The notes beneath the pieces were generated by a model. The model made no database searches and was not told where the DNA came from. It worked only from the letters and a program-made list of their open reading frames with translations. Positions 24,252 through 34,593 of a DNA stretch of 34,593 bases are shown here, piece after piece (the stretch's first letter is position 1; each line of letters begins with the position of its first letter). The stretch lies in the NCBI GenBank assembly GCA_009731375.1, contig BJOX01000044.1, positions 655,407 to 689,999 of the forward strand. The letters run 5' to 3'. A program made the translations under genes and the position numbers. This stretch comes from Paulinella micropora. Taxonomy: Eukaryota; Cercozoa; Imbricatea; Euglyphida.

Positions 24252-24700
24252 GTACATACGAAAGGAAAGGCTCAAACGAAAACGAGACACAAAGAAGAAG
24301 AAAAAGAAGAAGAAGAAGAAGAAGAAGAAGAAGAAGAAGAAGAAGAAGAAGAAGAAGAAGAAGAAGAAGGAGAAGGAGAAGGAGGAGGAGGAGGAGGAGG
24401 AGGAGGAGAAGGAGAAGGAGAAGGAGGGGGAGGAGAAGGAGGAGAAGGAGAAGGAGAAGAAGGAGAAGGAGAAGGAGGAGAAGGAGAAGAAGAAGGAGGA
24501 GGAGAAGACGGAGGAGGAGGAGAAGGAGGAGGAGAAGGAGAAGGAGAAGGAGAAGGAGGAGAAGGAGGAGGAGGAGGAGAAGGAGGAGGAGGAGAAGGAG
24601 AAGGAGAAGGAGGAGAAGGAGCAGGAGGAGAAGGAAAAGGAGAAGAAGGAGAAGGAGGAGAAGGAGAAGGAGGAGAAGGAAAAGGAGGAGAAGGAGAAAG

Positions 24701-24738
<38 letters not shown>

Positions 24739-25469
24739 AAGAAGAAGAAGAAGAAGAAGAAGAAGAAGAAGAAGAAGAAGAAAAAGAAGAAGAAGAAGAA
24801 GAGAGCTGAACATATTTCTTCAAATGTGGTCAGGCTGGAGGAGGACGTTACAGAGACTAAGAAACTACTGGAAAGCTTGGAGGGCATGGACGTTCAGACC
24901 AGCAAGGTGGCCCAGGCGTTGGATGACGTTCTGACCCAGCTGCGGCAAGAGACAGTCGACTTGGCCGCCATAGTAAGGACTCTGAAGAAGGTTCAAGAGA
25001 CATAAGACGACTTGCTGGCACAGATCGAAGATCTCAAAGAGGTAGCAGAGTAGAAAACCATCTCAATGTTCACCTACTTTAGGTCATGCAAGATACGAGG
25101 GTAAGATATAGGTGCAATATGTTTGTGCGTTACGTGTTTCTTCTCCAACCTGTATGTATGTATGTATGTATGGATGTATTGTATGTATGGATGTATTGTA
25201 TGTATTTATGTATTGTATGTATTGTATATATTGTATGTATGTTACGTATGTTACATATATTACGTATGTTACGTATGTTACGTATGTTACGTATGTTACG
25301 TACTGATGTTATGTATGTTATGTAGGTGGCTCAGGTGGATGAGGTTCTGATTCAGCTGCGACAAGAGACAGTCAAGTTGGCCGCCATCGTGGAGACGCTG
25401 AAGAAGGTGCAAGAGACGTATGACAACTTGCTGGCACAGATCGAGGATCTCAAAGGGCTAGCAGAGTAG
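19473..25469 (+). CDS. Multi-exon protein: Cys-rich zinc-like domain followed by long coiled coil
   Basis: Exons supported by AG/GT and phase: 19958-20015, 20163-20213, 20323-20384, 20998-21073, 21356-21485, 22479 to about 23086, 23703-24154, 24834-24906 and 25326-25469 (stop TAG). A possible first exon is 19473-19502 (MDIHAWKIFQ, then GTAAAA), but it is weak. Early exons give CKRCQKHRNRH and a heptad block of TDALQKS repeats. The large exon has GCSLRLICSNTNCRA, FLCMMCDQPL and YIYKCRITFGLKFEG. This resembles, from memory, a cysteine-rich domain (GLN-x-x-G-x-C-x-N-x-x-C) of many uncharacterised protist, rotifer and fungal proteins, often near RING or ubiquitin-like domains; I hold that loosely. 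Coiled coil follows. The frame breaks near 23040-23050: coiled coil resumes one frame over (KTQVKQVQETKQDAE), and only that frame joins 23703 in phase. A stop at 21550-21552 would end a shorter form if the 21485 donor is skipped. It could also be two genes. Confidence 0.6.
20385..20997. repeat. Intron with ATG-rich repeats and (TATC)n
   Basis: About 120 unique bases are followed by short CATG/TATG permutations (20520-20900) and a (TATC)n array (20915-20990) that ends directly in the acceptor TATGCAG of exon 20998. Confidence 0.8.
21388..21459 (+). repeat. 21-nt coding repeat making coiled-coil heptads (TDALQKS)
   Basis: ACAGATGCTCTTCAAAAAAG units start at 21388, 21409, 21430 and 21451 (partial). 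Each 21-nt unit encodes one seven-residue heptad, so the duplication extends a coiled coil without breaking its register. Confidence 0.85.
21486..22478. other. Long intron or 3' UTR: (GT)n and unique AT-rich sequence
   Basis: If the donor GTACGC at 21486 is used, this is a 993-base intron ending CATGTCTTAG. If not, the frame stops at 21552 and AATAAA-like sequence at about 22010 could end the transcript. (GT)n lies at 21607-21690. No other gene is seen. Confidence 0.5.
23087..23702. other. Intron of the second gene
   Basis: Unique sequence with a (TA)n/(TG)n block at about 23345-23445, ending GATTAG before exon 23703. No other coding signal is seen. Confidence 0.55.
24155..24833. repeat. Intron of (CT)n and a 500-base purine tract (GAA/GGA)n
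   Basis: The donor GTCGTC is followed by (CT)n, then from about 24290 to 24800 the plus strand is almost pure A and G apart from a (GTA)n patch. The tract ends at the acceptor GTGGTCAG. Long homopurine mirror tracts of this kind can form triplex DNA. Confidence 0.9.
24907..25053 (+). pseudogene. Diverged copy of the terminal exon with an early stop
   Basis: This is about 80% identical by eye to the terminal exon 25326-25469 (both start GTGGC[CT]CAGG and end GCAGAGTAG). Where the terminal exon reads ACG TAT GAC, this copy reads ACA TAA GAC, giving a stop at 25003-25005. It directly abuts exon 24834-24906 in frame. The transcript either reads into it and stops, or splices from AAG/GTGGCC (or ATA/GTAAGG) to 25326; both options are phase-correct. 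Confidence 0.75.
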
Positions 25470-25639
25470 AACATTCCAAGTAATTGTCGCAATGCAAATG
25501 TCCGCTGTCAGTCTTCCTGCCTGCTCGGACTATCATCATGCTTGTTCATTTCTTTACTGGACGCAGATGGTCTTTTCAAGCCGCCACTGTTTTAAAAATC
25601 CTCATAATTGAATTTTCACTTCCTTCAACCGTCTCTTGT

Positions 25640-25728
25640 GTGTGTGTGTGTGTGTTGTTGTTGTTGCTGTTGTTATTGTTGTTGTTGATGTTTTATTATT
25701 ATTATCGTTATTATTATTATTATTATTA

Positions 25729-25819
<91 letters not shown>
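25640..25819. repeat. (TTG)n and (ATT)n arrays before SINE copy A
   Basis: (GTT)n passes into (ATT)n, which runs into the SINE head. A second (ATT)n array follows at 26590-26664 and a third at 26893-27058. The T/G-rich minisatellite (TTTGTTTGTG) at 26400-26580 lies between. Confidence 0.9.
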
Positions 25820-25820
<1 letters not shown>

Positions 25821-26081
25821 TGGACACCGTGATAGCCCAGTGGTCAAGTTCTACCATCTGGGCCCTGTCGCCAGTTCGATTCCCGTCGGTGCCACCAGTA
25901 TTTTCATTGAACATACCGGTCTATTTCTGGACCAGTATTTTCATTAGAACACACCGGTCCGTCTGAAGTGTTGGAACTGCCCTTGCGGGGGTGTCATTAG
26001 AGCCTATCGTCAATTCTTCGTACTCCCCTCACGGGTGAGACGATGGAGGCGCATGTGCAGATTTGCATCAGCCATTGACAG
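25820..26081 (+). mobile_element. tRNA-derived SINE, copy A (3' part in gap)
   Basis: The head contains a Pol III A box (TAGCCCAGTGG) and B box (AGTTCGATTCC) about 40 bases apart, ending GTGCCACCA like a tRNA 3' end. The stem pairings of a working tRNA are broken. The body has two copies of a unit of about 27 bases (CCAGTATTTTCATTGAACAT and relatives), then TTGCGGGGGTGTCATTAGAG and GGTGAGACGATGGAGGCGCA. An (ATT)n array precedes it and a gap of 230 N follows CCATTGACAG. Confidence 0.8.
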
Positions 26082-26369
26082 NNNNNNNNNNNNNNNNNNN
26101 NNNNNNNNNNNNNNNNNNNNNNNNNNNNNNNNNNNNNNNNNNNNNNNNNNNNNNNNNNNNNNNNNNNNNNNNNNNNNNNNNNNNNNNNNNNNNNNNNNNN
26201 NNNNNNNNNNNNNNNNNNNNNNNNNNNNNNNNNNNNNNNNNNNNNNNNNNNNNNNNNNNNNNNNNNNNNNNNNNNNNNNNNNNNNNNNNNNNNNNNNNNN
26301 NNNNNNNNNNNGGGGGGGGGGGGGCTGTCAGGTATCCACCGGGGCTCGGGTATTGTTGTTGTTGTTGTC

Positions 26370-26402
<33 letters not shown>

Positions 26403-26587
26403 GTTTGTTTGTTTGTTTGTTTGTGTTTGTTTGTGTTTGTTTGTGTTTGTTTGTGTTTGTTTGTGTTTGTGTTTGTGTTTGTGTTTGTGTTTTTTGTGTT
26501 TTTTGTGTCTGTGTTTGTTTGTGTTTGTTTGTGTTCAAGTTGTTTGTATTCAAGTTGTTTGTGCTTTTGTAACTTGTTCAAGTTGTG

Positions 26588-26664
<77 letters not shown>

Positions 26665-26665
<1 letters not shown>

Positions 26666-26893
26666 GCCCAGTGGTCAAGTTCTACCATCTGGGCCCTGTC
26701 GCCAGTTCGATTCCCGTCGGTGCCACCAGTATTTTCATTGAACATACCGNNNNNNNNNNNNNNNNNNNNNNNNNNNNNNNNNNNNNNNNNNNNNNNNNNN
26801 NNNNNNNNNNNNNNNNNNNNNNNNNNNNNNNNNNNNNNNNNNNNNNNNNNNNNNGCATGTGCAGAAATGCATCAGCCATTGACAGAGAAGCAC
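26665..26893 (+). mobile_element. tRNA-derived SINE, copy B (centre in gap)
   Basis: The head begins at TAGCCCAGTGGTCAAG directly after an (ATT)n array, so its first bases are missing or merged with the array. It keeps both Pol III boxes, is cut by a 105-N gap, and ends GCATCAGCCATTGACAGAGAAGCAC. It then runs straight into a second (ATT)n array. This shows that the natural 3' tail of the family is an (ATT)n microsatellite. Confidence 0.75.
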
Positions 26894-26950
<57 letters not shown>

Positions 26951-27210
26951 TATTATTATTATCATTATTATTATTTTTATTTTTATCATTATTATTATTA
27001 TTAATATTATTATTATTGTGATTATCAGTATGATTATTATTATGATTATTATTATGATTTTTCACCAATCAACTTTTAATGATAGAAAACTTGCCACTAG
27101 TAGGGATAAGTGGGAAGTATAAGAGTTAGAAGGGAAGTGGTTCAGGTGGACTCGTAGAGTCAAAACGAAGGAATGAAACAAAAACTGAAGAAGGGAATGA
27201 GTGGTAGTAA

Positions 27211-27241
<31 letters not shown>

Positions 27242-27329
27242 CTTCTTCTTCTTCTTCTTCTTCTTCTTCTTCTTCTTCTTCTTCTTCTTCTTCCTCCTCC
27301 TCTTCCTCCTCCTCCTCCTCTTCTTCTTC

Positions 27330-27510
27330 TCTTCCTCTTCTTCTCCTGCCTCTGCTTCCCCTGCCTCATCGTCTACCAAGCTCAAGCAGTCCCTCTCTCC
27401 CGTCCCTTCTTCTTCGGAATCCCTTTCTCCCTCTCCGATTCCAAACGCGGACAGTTGGCTGACATTGACTTCTTCTAGCAAAAAACGCACATCGCAACGT
27501 GCACAGTGTT
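27330..27510 (-). pseudogene. Possible ELOF1-like zinc/acidic fragment
   Basis: On the minus strand a frame reads HCARCDVRFLLEEVNVSQLS followed by an acidic tail (GEGERDSEEEG, LVDDEAGEAEAG) and then Lys/Arg from a (GAA)n array. The C-x2-C-D-x-[KR]-[FY]-x-L pattern followed by an acidic and basic tail resembles the ELOF1 exons at 32216-32289 and 29227-29472. The fragment is short and its splice sites are not clear, so chance similarity is possible. Confidence 0.3.
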
Positions 27511-27599
27511 TCTCAAAAAAAGAAGTTACAAAAATAAGTATTAAAGGTGTCTTTCTTCCGGTCACTATCCCCTGCAATACTGGCATTACTAACTGAGTC

Positions 27600-28244
27600 T
27601 TGACTCGTGTTGATTGATTTCGATACATGCCCAACATCCCTTTAACTGCCCCCGTTGCCGCGGGCGGCTCTTATGATGCCTCTCAGTGTCTGTGTAAGAC
27701 GATAGTGATTCAAATGGAGGGAGGCGTGGCCCGAGGTAAGTTATGACTCGATGATACTATGGTATAGTACTACCGTCGTCAACTAAGAACTTTCAATTTT
27801 TGAAGTGCGGCCCGGGGCGAGAATGAAAGCCAAAATCTAACTTCTTCCCAATTCGTAGTTCGCTACCAGCAAAGTCTTAAAACCAGTTTGTAAAAAAGTT
27901 CATCGACATCATCGAGTCTACTTCTTGTTCTTCAACCTCTAGGCCGCCCACCCGTATACACCTGCGTGCACGGTTCAAGTTCGCTTGTTTATATCAAGTT
28001 CTAGATGCTTCAACTTGAGCAGTCGGATTGTATATCACACAGTCACGGTGGGGTGTCAGACGTTGGAGTCAAGAAGTGTTTGGCCGTTTAGCACGGTTGC
28101 AACAAGAAAAAGTAAATCATCGACTTGTCGAAAGTTATATACAATTGAATCTGATCGACGTTACAGTGACGGTTGGTGTAACAGTTGGTTCTGACGGCTC
28201 GGACGCATGGGCTTAGCTGACGATTCCCGAAGTCAGTGACACCT
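27600..28244. other. Non-repetitive stretch without a recognised gene
   Basis: This is mixed-composition sequence between the (CTT)n array and the inverted LTR-like copy. I see no exon chain, no conserved motif and no long frame of convincing composition. It may be the rest of the retroelement copy (leader or decayed internal region), but nothing in it matches the gag-like ORF at 13.3 kb. Confidence 0.4.
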
Positions 28245-28600
28245 CGCGTTCGTATATTGCAACCCAAGTCTGCAACAAATACAAATCTACGCAAATGTAG
28301 TATTAATAAATGAAGCCTACGGTGACCGCTCTCAGGCTGCTATTAATATTTACTGGTATTTCACCTGCTCTCAACGGCTCTCAGGAGCCTACTCAGGACT
28401 TAATGCAGCCATAGAGATCTTTATTAAGAGTTCGTTGTGTAATTACCCCTTGGGGTTGTATCCAAACTCACATGGCAAACGGACGCGCCACGTAACATGA
28501 CTGGCCGGATCATAAGTAATGGCTCTACCGACACCGGTACTCCGATACGGCCGATCCGCTAGCTATTAATTAAGATTATTAGCTCTAATATTTAATAATT
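28245..28600 (-). repeat. Inverted copy of the LTR-like X and Y blocks (solo LTR or fragment)
   Basis: The reverse complement gives CGGCCGTATCGGAGTACCGG, GAGCCATTACTTATGATCC, ACGTGGCGCGTC and then GTGAGTTTGGATACAACCCC, AACGAACTCTTAATAA, AGGTGAAATACCAGTAAATA and AGACTTGGGTTGCAA. These match 12416-12620 and 13100-13195, with small indels, at high identity by eye. The order here is X then Y, while at 12.4-13.2 kb it is Y-Y-X. No coding frame accompanies it, so a solo LTR or truncated element is likely. Confidence 0.65.
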
Positions 28601-28937
28601 GAAGAACGCTTGCTTTTCGTTGAGCTGAAAAGAAAGCATGTCTTTCAAAATTAGTGATTAACCGACACTGTTAATACAGTACTAAAAACCCTTGTCAGAA
28701 GTTGTCTTAGACTCTTTCACACAGTCGGGCCCCCCAGGAGCCTTCAGACGTGTACTCGTAGCACTACTGCTGGTACCTGTGGTACATCAAGATTTGCTCC
28801 TTTACATTTATTAGATTTTAGGATAATGTGATCTCAGCCCAGAGAAGTTGATATGAAAAAACCTTCAACCTTGGCAACTAAACCTAGGCCATATGGCTGG
28901 TGAGCAGGAGGGATGAGCAACAGCAGCACAGCGAGAG

Positions 28938-29200
<263 letters not shown>

Positions 29201-29226
29201 GCGCAAAGAAAAGCCACAAAGGAATG

Positions 29227-32289
<3,063 letters not shown>

Positions 32290-32312
32290 CTTGAATATTC
32301 GAACAACAACAA

Positions 32313-32360
<48 letters not shown>

Positions 32361-32590
32361 CGACGACGACGACGACAACAACAACAACGACAACAACAAC
32401 AACAACAACAACGACGACGACGACGACGACGACAACAACAACAACAACAACGACGACGACGACGACGACAACAACAACAACAACAACAACAAAAACAACA
32501 ACAACAACAACAACAACAACGACGACGACGACGACGACGACAACAACAACAACAAACAGCAACATAATAATAATAATAATAATAATAATA

Positions 32591-32687
32591 GTGCTTCTCT
32601 GTCAATGGCTGATGCATTTCTGCACATGCGCCTCCATCGTCTCACCCGTGAGGGGAGTACGAAGAATTGACGATAAGCTCTAATGAC
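32591..32687 (-). mobile_element. SINE 3' end, copy D
   Basis: Minus-strand 3' end of the family: GTCATTAGAGCTTATCGTCA, then GGTGAGACGATGGAGGCGCA, then CAATGGCTGATGCATTTCTG on the plus strand, ending at an (AAT)n tail. The upstream part is in the 187-N gap. Confidence 0.7.
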
Positions 32688-32874
32688 NNNNNNNNNNNNN
32701 NNNNNNNNNNNNNNNNNNNNNNNNNNNNNNNNNNNNNNNNNNNNNNNNNNNNNNNNNNNNNNNNNNNNNNNNNNNNNNNNNNNNNNNNNNNNNNNNNNNN
32801 NNNNNNNNNNNNNNNNNNNNNNNNNNNNNNNNNNNNNNNNNNNNNNNNNNNNNNNNNNNNNNNNNNNNNNNNNN

Positions 32875-32998
32875 CATGCGCCTCCATCGTCTCACCCGTG
32901 AGGGGAGTACGAAGAATTGACGATAAGCTCTAATGACACCCCCGCAAGGGCAGTTCCAACACTTCCAGACGGGCCGGTATGTTCAATGAAAATACTGG
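32875..32998 (-). mobile_element. SINE central part, copy E
   Basis: Minus-strand internal segment from the CCAGTATTTTCATTGAACAT unit to the GGAGGCGCATG end, cut by gaps on both sides. Its sequence is nearly identical to copies C and D, so the gaps here may hide further tandem copies or reflect collapsed assembly. Confidence 0.65.
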
Positions 32999-33072
32999 NN
33001 NNNNNNNNNNNNNNNNNNNNNNNNNNNNNNNNNNNNNNNNNNNNNNNNNNAATACTAATAATAATAATAATC

Positions 33073-33134
<62 letters not shown>

Positions 33135-33193
33135 ATATCTGAGGCATACTGATGCAGCTAATGGCATATCCTCAACGGACATAAGCCTCCAAT

Positions 33194-33963
33194 NNNNNNN
33201 NNNNNNNNNNNNNNNNNNNNNNNNNNNNNNNNNNNNNNNNNNNNNNNNNNNNNNNNNNNNNNNNNNNNNNNNNNNNNNNNNNNNNNNNNNNNNNNNNNNN
33301 NNNNNNNNNNNNNNNNNNNNNNNNNNNNNNNNNNNNNNNNNNNNNNNNNNNNNNNNNNNNNNNNNNNNNNNNNNNNNNNNNNNNNNNNNNNNNNNNNNNN
33401 NNNNNNNNNNNNNNNNNNNNNNNNNNNNNNNNNNNNNNNNNNNNNNNNNNNNNNNNNNNNNNNNNNNNNNNNNNNNNNNNNNNNNNNNNNNNNNNNNNNN
33501 NNNNNNNNNNNNNNNNNNNNNNNNNNNNNNNNNNNNNNNNNNNNNNNNNNNNNNNNNNNNNNNNNNNNNNNNNNNNNNNNNNNNNNNNNNNNNNNNNNNN
33601 NNNNNNNNNNNNNNNNNNNNNNNNNNNNNNNNNNNNNNNNNNNNNNNNNNNNNNNNNNNNNNNNNNNNNNNNNNNNNNNNNNNNNNNNNNNNNNNNNNNN
33701 NNNNNNNNNNNNNNNNNNNNNNNNNNNNNNNNNNNNNNNNNNNNNNNNNNNNNNNNNNNNNNNNNNNNNNNNNNNNNNNNNNNNNNNNNNNNNNNNNNNN
33801 NNNNNNNNNNNNNNNNNNNNNNNNNNNNNNNNNNNNNNNNNNNNNNNNNNNNNNNNNNNNNNNNNNNNNNNNNNNNNNNNNNNNNNNNNNNNNNNNNNNN
33901 NNNNNNNNNNNNNNNNNNNNNNNNNNNNNNNNNNNNNNNNNNNNNNNNNNNNNNNNNNNNNNN
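33194..33963. other. Largest assembly gap (770 N)
   Basis: Other gaps lie at 2814-2823, 3428-3627, 7042-7371, 14654-14663, 26082-26311, 26750-26854, 29101-29170, 29558-29567, 30001-30069, 31924-32024, 32688-32874 and 32999-33050. Most abut homopolymers, microsatellites or SINE copies. The missing ELOF1 first exon could be in this one or beyond the window. Confidence 0.99.
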
Positions 33964-34165
33964 ACGAAGAATTGACGATAAGCTCTAATGACACCCCCGC
34001 AAGGGCAGTTCCAACACTTCCAGACGGGCCGGTATGTTCAATGAAAATACTGGTCCAGAAATAGACCGGTATGTTCAATGAAAATACTGGTGGCACCGAC
34101 GGGAATCGAACTGGCGACAGGGCCCAGATGGTAGAACTTGACCACTGGGCTATCACGGTGTCCAT
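33963..34165 (-). mobile_element. tRNA-derived SINE, copy C (minus strand, 3' part in gap)
   Basis: This is the reverse complement of copy A from the head (GGACACCGTGATAGCCCAG) to TCAATTCTTCGT. The two internal units of about 27 bases are closer to each other here than in copy A. An (ATT)n array (34166-34248 on the plus strand) lies on the 5' side of the head, as in copies A and B. Confidence 0.75.
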
Positions 34166-34166
34166 A

Positions 34167-34234
<68 letters not shown>

Positions 34235-34248
34235 TAATAATAATAATA

Positions 34249-34249
<1 letters not shown>

Positions 34250-34289
<40 letters not shown>

Positions 34290-34471
34290 AAACCTTGTTA
34301 CTTTCATAGTATTCACAGGCTCCGGCGTGGTTAGGAAGAACAGACAACCACAAACAGAAAATATCAGAAAGAAAGAGCAAGGGAAGGAAAAAAGCAGCCA
34401 AAAACAAACAAACAAGCAAATAAAAACAAATAAACGTGTGAGTGTGCGTGTGTGTGTGTGTGTGTGTGTGC

Positions 34472-34508
<37 letters not shown>

Positions 34509-34517
34509 TGAGTGAGT

Positions 34518-34571
<54 letters not shown>

Positions 34572-34593
34572 AGAGAGGGAAGAGAGAGAGAGG
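34250..34593. repeat. (GA)n, (GACA)n, (GT)n at the window end
   Basis: Simple arrays surround about 150 bases of A-rich unique sequence (34290-34430). No exon could be supported in it. Confidence 0.85.

Noticed and set aside
25828-25899. A working tRNA gene
   Set aside because: A and B boxes are present, but stem pairings are broken and the segment recurs as the head of a repeat family.

Overview
This is a window from a eukaryotic nuclear genome. It has GT-AG introns, very short coding exons, LTR retrotransposon remains, tRNA-derived SINEs and a very large load of microsatellites. The style suggests a microbial eukaryote or alga, but the sequence does not fix the species. There are 13 runs of N, often next to homopolymers or microsatellites. 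Nearly every long open frame is a microsatellite read as protein (repeats of SL, MYVC, HTYI, poly-L or poly-E) and is not a gene.

Layout. (1) 464-12283, plus strand: a gene of at least 13 small exons rebuilt by splice signals and matching codon phase. It encodes a long coiled coil ending in a canonical C3HC4 RING finger, whose metal ligands are spread over the last three exons. (2) 12284-14560: LTR-like repeats followed by a plus-strand gag-like ORF, probably Ty1/copia type, broken by one in-frame stop and by microsatellites. (3) 14740-18469, minus strand: a decayed Ty3/gypsy element with a gag-like region, reverse transcriptase (YLDD), RNase H and an integrase zinc domain. (4) 19473 or 19958 to 25469, plus strand: a second multi-exon gene for a cysteine-rich domain plus coiled-coil protein. 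(5) 25820-27060 and 32590-34165: copies of one tRNA-derived SINE family with (ATT)n ends. (6) 28245-28600: a minus-strand copy of the LTR-like repeat of block 2. (7) 29227-32289, minus strand: the C-terminal part of ELOF1/Elf1, the transcription elongation factor, with an acidic tail. Its first exon or exons lie in gaps or beyond the window.

The most unusual feature runs through all three host genes. Exon ends, together with the adjoining splice site and first intron bases, are copied two to seven times in tandem, and the copies are separated by microsatellites. I count eleven such cases on both strands. Many microsatellites start directly at the 5' splice site and look like expansions of it (GTAAGTAGATAG, GTATGTATGT). 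This suggests a genome where microsatellite-driven duplication keeps producing new exon and splice-site copies. That mechanism is inferred; the duplications themselves are visible in the sequence.
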